From Paguma larvata (taxonomy: Eukaryota > Chordata > Mammalia > Carnivora > Viverridae), in contig CM057841.1 of the NCBI GenBank assembly GCA_030068075.1, forward strand, positions 38,295,030 through 38,359,029: 64,000 nt of DNA, given 5' to 3'. Positions 45,270 through 56,495 of this stretch are shown in pieces (position 1 is the stretch's first letter; the number at the start of each line of letters is the position of its first letter). The notes under the pieces were generated by a model that saw nothing but the letters and a program-made list of their open reading frames with translations, had not been told where the DNA came from and did no database searches. Made by a program: the position numbers and the translations under genes.

Positions 45270-47180
45270 TATGTATTGTTTTGTTTTTGAAATTTGGCTT
45301 GCAATATATCCTGAAAAATCTTTCTGTATCGAAGGAAATATGTATCTATACTCTTATTGTGATTTCTGCTATTTTATTCCATTTTATAGATGCATTCAAG
45401 TAATATTGCTCATTCTCTATTTTTGGATTTTCAGTGTGTTTCCTGTTTTTCATAATAGAATAAATACAATAATTAAAAAATTTTTGAACATGTATAGCTG
45501 TCTTTTCCTTCAATGGATCTGCTGGGTCTAAACAATTATTTATAGATGTTTTAGAATTATGATGCATATTGCTGTATTACCCTATTTAAGTGTTTTAACA
45601 AATTTCATGCTCATTATAGAAGTATGAAAATACAGATTTTCCAGAACATGAACCAGACATTATGGTGAGCTAAATCAGAGTATCATTTTAATTATTGAGT
45701 TTATCCAGTTACAAATGAAGCTGAACAACTTTTATTTGAACTTTTAATTTATCCTTTTGTGAAATCCCTGTTTATGTCCTTTGACATGTGAAGTACTCAC
45801 TTTTTTTTTTAATTTTTTGTTTTTTCCTGATTTTCCAAATAGTTGTCCCTCTTTAACTGTTTTAAGTCAGATTTTTAAAATATAATTTACACAGTTAAAT
45901 TCATTCTATTTATAAAGTTCTATGAACTTTTACAAACTCAAACAGTTCTGTTCTGTGAATTCTACTGTAATCCAGATATAGAACAGTCCCATCGTTAAAA
46001 AAAAAAATTCTCATGCCCCTTCGTGATCAACACCTCTTCCCATCCCCAAACCCTACAAATACAAATTTGTTTGCTGTCCATATAGTTTCACCCTTGTACG
46101 AAGGCCACATACATGGGGTCATACATCAGAGTTGGTCTTTAGAGTTTACCTTGTTTCCCTTGTCTTAATTCAGTTGAAACTCACCTGTGCTATCGCGTGC
46201 ATCACTACTTCTTTCTTTATCAACTGGCTGATAGATTGCTCAGTAGTATTCCATAGTATTACATTAAATGATGTTCTACAGATTTTATTTTTATACTTTC
46301 ACCAGTTGACAGACATTTGAGTTATTTCCAGTTTATGGTAATTATGAATAGAACTCGAGAAATATGCACATGCAGGTTTTGATGTGAACATATGTTTTCA
46401 TTTAACTTGGCTAAACAACTAGGGATGGGATTGCTCAGTTATACAATAAGTGTATGCTTAACTGTGAAAGAAATTACCATTTTTTTTCCCAAAGTGACTA
46501 CACAATTTTGAATTCCCACCAGCAATATAGAAGAGTTCAAGTTGTTCACTGTCCCTCACCAGTACTTGGTAATTTCAGGTTTATTTTGTTGTAGTTGTTT
46601 AAGCCATTCTAAGAAGTTAATTATATATCATCATGGTTTGAACTAGCATTTCCTTAATGACTAATAAGTTATAGACTATTTTCACATGTTTAGTGCTATT
46701 TTTAATGGCACCACTTTTATAATCTAAATTTCAATTGCTCATTGCAAACATACAAAAATACAGTGATTTTTATATATTTCTTTTATATCCTGCCACCTTG
46801 TTAAACACACTTAATAGTTCTAGTAGTTTTTCTATAGATTCCATTCGATTTTCTACATAGATGAGTATCTTCTCTGTGAGTACAGAGAGTTTGCTTTATT
46901 TTTATTTTTCCCGACTTCAATGACTTTTTTTTCTTGCATCGTTATACTGACCAGTATATCCTCTATTATGATGGAGGACGAGGAGATGAGACATTCTTAC
47001 CTTCTTCCCAGTCTTCAAGAAGGAGCATATGGTCTTTCATCATTAAATGTGACATTAGCTATGGGTTTTTTGTAGGCACTACTAGGTTGAGAATGTTCCT
47101 TTTAATCCCTATTTTAGTGTGAGTTTACTTTAGTTTATCATGAACAGATTTTGCCAGATTATTTTTTCTTTGGGCTATTC
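45270..47180 (-). mobile_element. Old L1 3' regions, antisense (probably two pieces)
   Basis: 45270-45800 follows the antisense 3' end of an L1ME-type element ('aatatatcctgaaaaatctt', 'tggatctgctgggtctaaac', 'gtttatgtcctttgacatg'). 45860-46700 follows a second antisense L1M 3' end ('ataatttacacagttaaatt', 'attgctcagtagtattccat', 'gttgacagacatttgagtta', 'cccaccagcaatatagaag'), then 46740-47175 resembles ORF2. The landmark order repeats, so two truncated copies lie end to end. Confidence 0.7.
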
Positions 47181-49098
47181 ACAGGTAAATTTTAATTTAT
47201 TTTCAAATATTGACGCAGATATATTTTTATAAGTAATGGCATAATTCTTTATTGCCATGTGTGCTACTGATGTGGCTCCTATTCTGTCATTTTAATTTAA
47301 TTTTGATTATGATAAATATACTTTCGGTTAGTAAATTCTGTTGATCTTTTATATGAAATTTTAAAAAAGTGAGTATCTGGTGACTTAAAAATAATTTTTA
47401 AACTTTTACTGGTATATAATCTCTTGTTTACTATATGAATCAAAATTTATTTATTCTTCCTATATGCCAACTAATTAGACAATTTAGCAGAAATAGATAA
47501 ATTTCTAGAAACATATAACCTAGCAAAATTAAATCAGGAAGAAATAGAAAATTTGAACTGATTACCAGCAATGAAACTGAAACAGTAATCAAAAAACTCC
47601 CAAAAAACAAAAGTCCAGGAACAGACAGCTTCACAGGTGAATTCTACCAAACATTTAAAGAAGAATTAATACCTATTCCTCTTTAACTATTCCAAAGAAT
47701 AGAAGGAGAAGGAAAACTTCCAAATTTATTCTATCAGTTCTGTAAAACCCTGATGCCAAAACCAGATAAAGACACCGCACACCAAAAAACGAGAGCTATA
47801 GGCCAATATATCTGATGGATATAGATGTAAAAATCCTCAACAAAATACTAGCAAACTGAATCCAAAAATGCATTTAAAAAAATCATACACCGTGATCAGA
47901 TGGGATTGATTCCCGGGATGCAAGAGAGGTTCAATATTTGTAAATCCTTCAATATATCATATTAATAAGAGAAAGGATAAAAAACATATGATTATTTCAA
48001 TAGATGCCTTAAAAGCACATGACAAAGTACAACATCCATTCACGATAAAAACCCTCAACAAAATAGATCTACAGGGAACATACATCAACATAATAAAGGC
48101 GTTATATGAAAAACTCACATCCAACATCACAGTCAAGGGTGAAAAACAGAGATTTCCCCCTAAGGTCTAGAGAAAGACAAGGATGTCAACTGTCACCACT
48201 TTTATCCAAAATAGTACTAGAAGTCCTAGCCACAATTAGACAACAAAAAGAAATAAAAGGCATAAAGGTAAGGAAGAAGTAAAACTCTATTTGCAAGTGA
48301 CATTTTACTGTATATAGAAAGTCCCGAACACTTAACCTAAAAACTACTAGAAAAGACAAATGAATTCAGCAAAGTTGTGGGAGATAAAATCAATCTAAAG
48401 AAATCTACTGTATTTCTATATGCCAATAATGAAGCTGCAGAAGGAGAAACTAAGAAAACAATCTCATTTGCAACTGCACCAAAAAAGGAAAGTACCTAGG
48501 ACTAAACCACCCAAAAAGTTGAAAAATCTGTACTCTGAAAAATTGAAAATGCTCATGAAGAAATTAAAGAGGACACAAAGAAATGGAAAGACATCCCATG
48601 CTCATGGATTTGAAGAACAAATGTTAAAATGTGTATACTATCCAGAGCAATCTATGGATTTAATTCAATCCTTATGAAAATACTAAAAGTACTTTTCACA
48701 TGACTAGAACTAACAACCCTAAAATTTTTATGGAATCACAAAAAACAAACAAACAAACAAAAAACCCTGAGTAGCCATAGCAATCTTGAAAAAGAAATTA
48801 AAAGCTAGAGGCATCCAAGTTCCAGACTTCAAGTTATATTACAAAACAGTACTCATCAAAATAATATGATACTGGCATAAAAAAAGACATACAGCTCAAT
48901 GGAACAGAATAGAAAACCCAGAAATAAACCCATGATTACATGGTCAATTAATCTTCAACAAAAATGAATGAATATATAATGGGGGGAAAACACAGTGTTT
49001 TCAACAAATTGTGTTGGGAAAACTGACAGCCACATGCAAAAGAATGAAAGACGACCTTTATTTCAGCATACACAGAAATGAATTGAAAATGGATGAAA

Positions 49099-49396
49099 GA
49101 CCTAAATGTGAGACAGGAAACCATCAACATCCCAGAGGAAAATACAGGCAGCAACCTCTTTGACCTCAGCCACAGTAACTTCTTACTAGATTTGTCTACA
49201 GAGGCAAGGGAAACAAAAGTAAAAATGAACTACTGGGACCTCATCAAGACCTAAATGTCAGGTGAGAAACCGTAACAATACTTGAAGAGATCACAGGCAG
49301 TAATTTCTCTGCCATGAACCACAGCAACATTTTCCTAGATAGGTCTCTAGAGACAAGGAAAATAAAAGCAAAAATAAACTATTGGGACTACATCGA
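49099..49396 (+). repeat. Imperfect 149-bp tandem duplication inside L1 ORF2
   Basis: Unit 1 starts 'gacctaaatgtgagacagg' at 49099 and unit 2 starts 'gacctaaatgtcaggtgag' at 49248. Both run through 'ggcag(c/t)aa', 'agccacagtaac'/'aaccacagcaac' and 'aactactgggac'/'aactattgggac'. The units differ at roughly a quarter of positions. The 149-base period is not a multiple of three, so the frame breaks at the join (catcaagacctaaatg). Confidence 0.85.
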
Positions 49397-49772
49397 GATT
49401 AAAAGCTTCTGAACATCAAAGCAAACAATCAACAAAACTAAAAGGCGATCGATGGAATGGGAGAAGGTATTTGCAAATGACATAGTAGATAAAGGGTTAG
49501 TATTCAAAATAACCCAAAAAATAACCCAATTAAATGGGAACAAGACAGGATCAGACATTTCTCCAGATGACATCCATATAGCCAAAAGACACATGAAAAG
49601 ATACTCAACGTTACTCATCATCAGGGAAATGCAAATTGAAGCTACCATGAGATATCGCCTCAACCTGTCAGAATGGCTACACATGACACAAGAAAAAAGT
49701 GTTGGCAAGGATGTAGAGAAAAAGGAACCCTCATGCATTGTTGGTAGGAATGAAAACTGGCTCGACCGCTGT

Positions 49773-50023
49773 AGAAAACAGTATGGAGGGGCGCCTGGGT
49801 GGCTCAGTTGGTTGGTCAGCCGACTTCGGCTCAGGTCATGATCTCACAGTCTGTGAGTTCCAGCCCGGCGTCGGGGTCTGTGCTGACGGCTCAGAGCCTG
49901 GAGCGTGCTTCAGATTCTGTACCTCCCTCTCTTTGTGCCCTTCCCCTGCTCATACTCTGTCTCTATGTCTCTCAAAAATAAATAAACGTTAAAAAATTAA
50001 AAAAAAAAGAAAACAGTATGGAG
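49773..50023 (+). mobile_element. Very young-looking feliform SINE, 16-bp perfect TSD, inside L1
   Basis: The element (49789-50007) is flanked by identical 16-base repeats agaaaacagtatggag at 49773-49788 and 50008-50023. It retains CpGs ('cagccgacttcggctcagg', 'cccggcgtcggggtctg', 'aataaacgttaaaa'). L1 3' sequence is cut at 'gaaaacagtatgg' and resumes with 'agattccttaaaacc'. Confidence 0.97.
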
Positions 50024-50944
50024 ATTCCTTAAAACCAGAATGACCCTATGACTGAGTAATTGCACTACTGGGTATTTATCCAAAAAATACAAAAGCACTA
50101 TTTCAAAGTGATACATGCATCCATATGTCATAGCAACATTATTTACAATGCCAAAGTAGGCAAGCAGCCCAAGTATCCACTGATGGATGAATATTTAAAG
50201 AAGATGATGTATGCATTTAAATGGAATACTATTGAGCCATAAAAAATAATTAAATCTTGCAATCTGCAACAAAATAGAGCTAGAAAGTATAATGCTAAGC
50301 AAACTAAGTCAGTCAGAGAAAGACCAATACCATACGATCTCACTCATGTAAAATTTAATAAATCAAAGAAACTAGGAAAGAAAAAAGAGAGAGAGAGAAA
50401 GAGAAAGAGAGATAAGCCAAAGAAATTCTTAACTATAGAGAACAAACTGATGTTTACCAGAAAGGAGGAACGTTGGGGGATGGGTGAAATTGGTGGAGGA
50501 GATTAAAGACTACCCATATCATGACGACAACCACTGAATAATGTATAGGACTGGTGCATCACTGCATTATACACCTGCAGTTAATACAACACTATATGTT
50601 GACTATACTGAAATTAATATAATCAACTTAAAAAAGAAATGAGGGGAAAAGAAGTTGTGGAGAAATATAGGAATTCCCAAATCTAGGAAACCCAGAAAGG
50701 CTTATAGGAGACCTGAATTATCTCACGGTTCATTTTAGGACCTGGTGGAAGGGGGAAGAATTTTGAATTAAAAAAATATATATTTTCTCCTCATTAATTT
50801 TATGCTATTTATGGTATTATATACAAACTGATGCATACATCTTAATGCACATGTCCCACAAATTCATGCATTCTTCACAAGAGAGACATATATGGGAATT
50901 GGTATCAATTCATTAAAATACATCACATTTTAAAATGTTTTATA

Positions 50945-51030
50945 TGTTTTATAGGGATGCTATCCCAAAGAGTGATCCTAATTTAACTTGCACCAGCAAA
51001 ATATAAGAGTTCCTGTTCATTGTCATGAAA
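50945..51030 (-). mobile_element. L1M antisense fragment
   Basis: 'gcaccagcaaaatataagag' + 'ttcctgttcattgtc' matches the antisense L1M string cccaccagcaatgtatgagagtgcctgtt. It is short and diverged. Confidence 0.4.
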
Positions 51031-51411
51031 AATACAAATAATTTAACAGGATGCAATGTAATTTGTGTCAGGAAACCCTAAAAATATAGCACACGTAATT
51101 TATAACACTATATTTTGTTGTAAAAACTATAGTTTTCTTTAGCTTCTACTTTATGCTGGAAAGCCACATCCCTTTTCTCTTTACTTATTATATTTAACTT
51201 TTTTCCACATCAGAAACTAGCAGAGTGAGTTCTGTGAACCATAGCTGTCATTGTCTTTATAATGTCTTTATTTACGCACTGCATTATTAAACTCTCTCCT
51301 TCAATATACGGTTAGCTGTTTTATTATTTTTAAATAGAAAATGAGAGATTTCAAATTTGTTACAAACATGTTGAGAGGGGGAATATTTTTCTTAAACTTA
51401 GCTGTATGTCA
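51031..51411. other. Unique intergenic DNA
   Basis: Contains a short pyrimidine-rich patch near 51160-51190. Nothing recognised. Confidence 0.45.
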
Positions 51412-51656
51412 TACACTGTAAAACCTTGGATTGTGAGTAACTTGGTCTGCGAGTATTCTGCAAGATGAGCAAACATTTCCAATAAATTTTAACTTGATAA
51501 ATGAATGTTGTCTTGCCATACAAGTAGTACATGCACCGAATGTCACATGATCACAAGTGAGCCAACGGTTCCTGAAATTGACTTCGATGTACAAGTATTT
51601 GCATTATGAGCATGTTTCCAGAACAAATTAGGCTGGCAAACCAAGGTTTTACTGTA
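51412..51656 (+). mobile_element. 245-bp Tigger-like MITE (copy B)
   Basis: TA-bounded, with left end 'tacactgtaaaaccttgg' and right end 'aaccaaggttttactgta' as inverted repeats. It shares the internal blocks 'gatgagcaaacatttccaat', 'ttttaacttgataaatgaat', 'gaatgtcacatgatcacaag' and 'gagcatgtttccagaacaaa' with copy A (41926-42170), in the same orientation and at the same length. Confidence 0.88.
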
Positions 51657-51865
51657 TATCGCATATACAGTAAACATATATATGTTCATTAATAATATTG
51701 TTAATAATTAATAATTTATTAACAATACCTATTAATATTAATATAGTATTAATAATATATATAATAAACATATATGTGTATACTGTAAATAAAAATTTAT
51801 ATATCACATATGTCTATGTATTTATATATCATATAGCCTATATGATATATACATGAGAGAATATT
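51657..51865. repeat. AT-rich low-complexity block beside the MITE
   Basis: About 200 bases of nearly pure A/T with many short inverted repeats (aataatattgttaataatt, tatcatatagcctatatgata). The latter is a near-perfect 21-base palindrome around 'ata gcc tat'. Confidence 0.8.
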
Positions 51866-52469
51866 AATATAAGTCATACAATAATGATCAGAAATTTGTT
51901 CTTAAGTAGTTAAGGCTTGGGGTGGGAAGAGTAAAAATGCAGTTGTAAGATGTCATCTCTAGTTATTATCTGGAAGAAGCATGAAGCAGCAAAGAAGGGG
52001 TAACAAGACATTCACCAAGGCAGATAAAGACAGGCTGGGATCTTGAGGAATAAATTCCCTTGGTGTCTCTTGTCATCAATCCTAATTTTAAAATGAATTA
52101 CAATAAAATGAAATGGCTGTTTCTAGGAGGGAGGGGGTCTTGCATTTAATGGGGCAAACATCTTACTTTTAAAGAGTGAACTCCATGCTTGTCCTCCTAA
52201 GCAGTCCTGGATTGACTTGTATCAGAGCCTATTTCTCTTCCACTAGATTGCAACGCTTTCAAGGACAGGAAATATTTTTTTACATTTTTTTAAAACTCTG
52301 TCTTTATTGCTCGCATTGGTCCAGTGAAGGAGATTCATATGCTATGAATACACGTGACACATGATGTCTCCTCCACCACGCAAGTTGAGGAACTTTGAAG
52401 GTGATTTTTTTTCTGATTATTTCAGATGCTTTTTCCTAATTTCACTATTCTCACTATTTTCTTCCCACC
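51866..52469. other. Unique intergenic DNA
   Basis: No recognised feature; contains a G-rich patch (gggagggggtc) at 52128-52138. Confidence 0.4.
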
Positions 52470-52595
52470 CCAACAGATCTCTTTATTGACCCAACACGTT
52501 TTGATCACCATCTGTGTGCTAGGCACCGCTTTAGACACTGAGGTGACTTTAAATATAGATCATAAGATCATGTCCCAAAACTTCCATTACTTCTC
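52470..52595 (+). mobile_element. Ancient mammal-wide repeat fragment
   Basis: 'tttattgacccaacacgttt' and 'gtgtgctaggcaccgcttta' + 'gacactgaggtgac' follow the ancient-repeat string tttattgagcacct...gtgccaggcactgttctaggcactg. Family (L2, MIR or related) not decided. Confidence 0.5.
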
Positions 52596-52759
52596 TTCTG
52601 CTGTGCCAATGATATGTTTCAAATATTAAGGGGAGAAGCTAATCGTTATACAGTCCTTTTCTGATAGGCAGGAATAAAGGTGTTTTACGTATGCTTAATG
52701 TTTACTTAATTCTTTAATAAAATTTATTTAAACTTAAACGAAATTTTGACATCACTAAC

Positions 52760-53132
52760 TGCTATGAGCTGAAGTACATCTCATCCCCCAAATTTTTATG
52801 CTGAAATCCTAACCCCAGTACCTCAGACTGTGGCCTAATGTGATCATTAGGGAGGGCTCCAATCCAATGACGCTGGTCCTTATAAGAAAAGAAAATGTAA
52901 ACACAGACATTACAGAGAGAAACAATAGAGAGACACAGGGAGAAGACAGTTATCTACAAGCTGAGGAGACACCTAGAACAGATCCTTCCCTGTGGTTGTC
53001 AGTTGGGTTCCCACCTGCTGACATCTTAATCTAGGATTCTGAGCCTCCAGAACCATGAGAAAGTAAGTTTCTGTTGTTGAAGTTACTAAGTCCATAGTAC
53101 TCTCTACAGCAGCTCTAGCAAACAAATCTGCT
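52760..53132 (+). mobile_element. MaLR LTR (MLT1/MST type)
   Basis: Starts TGCTATGAGCTGAAG. 'atgctgaaatcctaacccca' + 'gtacctcagactgtgg', 'ccaatgacgctggtccttat' + 'aagaaaag', 'gcctccagaaccatgagaaa' + 'gtaagtttctgttgttg', and 'tacagcagctctagcaaac' follow the family in order. At 373 bases it is slightly shortened. No internal region is present. Confidence 0.85.
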
Positions 53133-54889
53133 ACCGTAATTGTGAAATCACTTCTACTTGCAGTAGGGAAAATAGTTAATAAAATAAATATAAATCTACT
53201 AAAACTGAAATTAGTACCTTGAAGGACTTAAAATGTTCTTGCCTCTCAGACTTCTGCAGTGCGCACTGAGTAATAGGGCTTTGGCACCTCATTTATGAAA
53301 ATAAGTGTTTACACGCAGGTGGAGACCTGCCTGGAGGCCACACTGTCTTTTCTCAAATAACTGCTTCTTCCTTTGACATTGCATTCATTCGACTCAGCGT
53401 ATTTGGAACTGTGTCAGGGTCTGCATTCGCTGAATGAGGGACTGGAATGCCAAGGCCTAGCCAGCATTTATAACCGGCACAGTAAAAACTGGTACGACTC
53501 TCTCCAAGGACCTTGTCTACAGCCCCATGGACTGCTTGCATCCAAGAAGCGTTGAGCTGAGGTAGGTATGGAGTCCCTGCCCACGCCCCTCACCTGTGAC
53601 TGCCTCTAGCCTGGGCCCCTGCCTGGACACTCCCAAGGGACATGCTGAGAAACTGAGTCCCTGGATCCAATTTGGGAAACTGGCTTGAGGCAGGAACCAT
53701 GGAACAGAAAGAAAAGATGGGATGGCAAAAAATGATAGGTAGAGAAACAAGGACAGCAGGTGGTAACACGGGAGGCATTGAGAGAAAACTGAATTGCTAA
53801 AGGACTGAAGATGAATAGAAAAAGGGGTTTGAATGAGAACAGCCAGAGGGAGAAAAATTAAATACAAATTCTCTACCTTTAATTTTTTTGTATCTCACAA
53901 CTTCTCTTTCATATGCTGATCTTTCTTGGCCTTCTGCACCTTTGCAAGTCCACTGATGCCCTTTCTCTCAACTTCTGCCAACCGGGCGTGCCAGGTTCTT
54001 ACTCTTTTTTTCTCCCTTGCTCCTGCCTCACTCTTCATTCTGATGTTATGAAGAAAAAGAGGAGTGGATTCTAACGGCCCCATTCCAATGCCAGGGAGAA
54101 AAACTATCGTTTATGATAACCTCAAATAATATCTAATTATTTTAAAAGCATTGATTGCCTAAAGCCCATTTAGGATTTGCACAACTATACAAAAATGTGC
54201 TTTGTTTGAATGAAGGTGGATGAGGATGGCCTCACTTCACAGGTCAGCATATGCCGTATCAGCATCTTAATGTCTTCAGGAATTCTTTATTAAAATGTCC
54301 CACCTTCCAACACTCCCTACACTACTTTGGGCTGTCATTTCCTTCCAGTTATACTTAATCTTCATGAAATATGTTCCATCAAAGAACTATAGTCCTGTCT
54401 GAAAAAAAATTCATCATTTTAGGGAAACACAATGAAAACTGTTTATAAAGCAAGGCTCTCTAATATTGCCATCTTAATTACAAAATGCTATACCACTTCT
54501 TAAAAATGACCATGGTCCAGAGCCAGAGAAGCTATTAGAAATGTATTCTCAGTATGATTTAATTATCTAACATCTCCCTGCTAAAGCATAGTAAGAAGTT
54601 ATTAGCAGGTAAATTCTGTTGACAGTTGTATTATTCTTACTATAGAATTGTGCTCAAGGAAGGACACTTCCAATTACTTGCAGAAACATAAACAATAAAT
54701 ATTTTTAAAATGTATTTATTTAAGTATCAGTAGAAGAATACTTCTACAGTAACTATAGTAGACTTACTGTAGCTCTGGCAAAGTGCTTGTAACCACACAC
54801 TGGCACAGTCTAGAAGGGAATCTTGTTTCTTTCTTGTTAGTTAATTTCTTTTCTGCAAAAAAATATTGGCACTGTCATATTTATAGTTA
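53133..54889. other. Intergenic DNA with a GC-richer patch
   Basis: 53340-53660 is GC-richer than its surroundings and ends one open frame (53373-53555) near a donor-like GAG|GTAGGTA (53560-53568). Opposite-strand frames overlap it. No acceptor, recognisable protein or conservation evidence supports an exon. Confidence 0.4.
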
Positions 54890-55000
54890 CCAAATAATAA
54901 ACATCTTTTTTGGGTTAGCCATTAAGGCACCTGCACATGTCATTTAATCTCCACGATAGGCCTGTGAGTATTGTATTGAACACATAAGATGTGGCAGAGA
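54890..55000 (+). mobile_element. MIR-like fragment
   Basis: 'ctgcacatgtcatttaatct' + 'ccacgataggcctgtgag' matches MIR (ctttacatgtattaactcatttaatcctcacaacaaccctatgag). Confidence 0.5.
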
Positions 55001-55079
55001 GGAGATATAGTGGGTGCTCATGGCAAAAGAGCAGGGCTCTCTCTCCCTCTTTTACTCCATCTTTCCTCTCCATTTTTAA

Positions 55080-55520
55080 TCATTTTTGTTAAAATAAAGA
55101 TGTAATAGAAAATTCACTATTTTAAAGGGTACAATTCATTGGATTTAACATATTGACTATGTTTTGCCCCTATCACTACTAATTCCAGAACATTTCCATC
55201 ACCCCAAAATAAAACTCAGTACCTGTTATCCTTCAGTCCCAATCCCCCCTCTCATCTAATCTACTAAGAAGTAATCTACTTCCTGTACCTATGGATTTGC
55301 TTATTCTGAACAATTCATGTAAGAGGAATCATAAAATATATGTCTGTTTCCTTTGCTTAACATAGCATTTCAAGGTTCATCCCTGGTGTAACATATAACA
55401 TTGCTTCATTTCCCTTTATGGCTGAATAATATTTCATTGTATGGATATATTACCTTTTTGTTAATCCATTAATCATTAATCAATAATTCATAAATATGAT
55501 GGATATTTAGGCTGTTTTCT
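55080..55520 (-). mobile_element. Old L1 3' end, antisense
   Basis: 'aaagggtacaattcattgga', 'gaacatttccatcaccccaa', 'gtacctatggatttgcttat' + 'tctgaacaattca', 'tcaaggttcatccctggtg' and 'ggctgaataatatttcattg' follow the antisense L1M 3' end in order. It breaks off within the 3' region. Confidence 0.8.
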
Positions 55521-55839
55521 CTAACTAACTTTAATTAACATAGCAGTATTACTGTATCCCAAGAATACTGAAAGGTGTGAGATTTTTACCTCACTTAACA
55601 GCTAACAATTTAGCCTATCATAGATTTATGGGTGTGCAAGATATGGGCCACTGTGATCAGAGGCACAGGTGTTTATCAGAGACCCCTGGCACAGCAATCA
55701 GCATCAGTGTCAAGTGCCTGCCAACATTTAGTAACTACCAACAAATATTCTTTGATATTTTATTGGTTAGTTACCTTCATAATTAGCATATAGGTTTGCT
55801 CTTGAGAACAAGTCTTAGAAGATCCTACTGGTCCACTAT

Positions 55840-56030
55840 AGGTCAGTCATTCACTGAGTTCTTAAAATACATTATATAATTCCCATGACATATGCAATTA
55901 TTTGTAGTGTCCTGATCTTACAAGTGAGCAAACTGAAGCTCTAAGAGTTTAGGTGACTGGTACAGACATTCACAACTCATACAGGATAGCATCAGAGTTC
56001 AACATCAGGTAGAAGCTGATTCCAAATAAT
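55840..56030 (+). mobile_element. MIR-like fragment
   Basis: 'cactgagttcttaaaataca', 'cttacaagtgagcaaactga' + 'agctctaagagtttagg' match MIR (ttacagatgaggaaactgaggcacagagaggttaag). Confidence 0.6.
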
Positions 56031-56154
56031 TTATCTTTCTTCTAATATTCTACATTCAAGGGAGACTGTGAATATGCTGAAACAAAGCATCAAGTGCAAT
56101 ATAAGTTGAGACTCGATGAAGCAGAGAGGAGAACACTGGTGACTGGAAGCTGGA

Positions 56155-56495
56155 TGAAGAGGAAGTCAGGAGATATTGGTCAAAGGGTACAAAGTTGCAG
56201 TGATGCAAGATGAGCAAGCTTTGGAGAAATCTAACATACCAGTATGGTGAGTATAGTTAACAATACTGTATTGGATACTTGAAATTTGCTAGAATAGTAG
56301 ATCTAACACATTTTTACCACATGAAAAAAAAAGGAAGAAAATTATAACCATGTGAGATAATGGATACGTGTTAATTAGCTTGATTGTGGTGATTATTTCA
56401 TTATGTGTACATTTACCAAAACCTCAAGTTGTATATCTTAATATATAACATTTTAGTTTGTCAATGGTATCATAATAAAGCTCAAGAAAAGGAGT
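56155..56495 (+). mobile_element. Old L1 3' UTR
   Basis: 'gagatattggtcaaagggta', 'atggtgagtatagttaacaa' + 'tactgtattggatacttg', 'tgtgagataatggatacgtg', 'ttaattagcttgattgtgg' and 'tcaagttgtatatcttaata' follow an L1M 3' UTR in order. There is no coding region. Confidence 0.8.

Larger units (their letters stand above)
47462..50637 (+). mobile_element. Carnivore L1, 5'-truncated (ORF2 RT domain to 3' end)
   Basis: ORF2-related sequence starts at 'atgccaactaattagacaat'. 'aaagtccaggaacagacagc', 'gtgaattctaccaaacattt', 'ccaaaaccagataaagacac', 'tcaatagatgccttaaaagc' (SIDAxKA motif) and 'acaaggatgtcaactgtcac' (RQGCPLSP region) follow in order. The catalytic FADD region is frameshifted ('ctatttgcaagtgaca'). 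The C-terminal part follows from 48900 and a 3' UTR ends at 'gaaattaatataatcaactt' before an A-rich stop. Interruptions are an AAAC microsatellite (48742-48765), a 149-bp partial duplication and a SINE. No intact frame remains, and it is longer and better preserved than the other L1s. Confidence 0.9.

Noticed and set aside
47988..48170. 60-codon frame with reverse-transcriptase-like residues ([10 protein letters not shown])
   Set aside because: This is a fragment of the disrupted L1 ORF2 at 47462-50637, not a separate gene.
1..50007. tRNA gene candidates in the A/B-box-like SINE heads
   Set aside because: The matches lie inside complete SINE copies with the felid body and A-rich tail; none folds as an independent tRNA with its own terminator.
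53353..53541. Antisense 62-codon frame in the GC-richer patch
   Set aside because: It overlaps the plus-strand frame and has no recognisable protein. It is listed only as part of the weak exon candidate.
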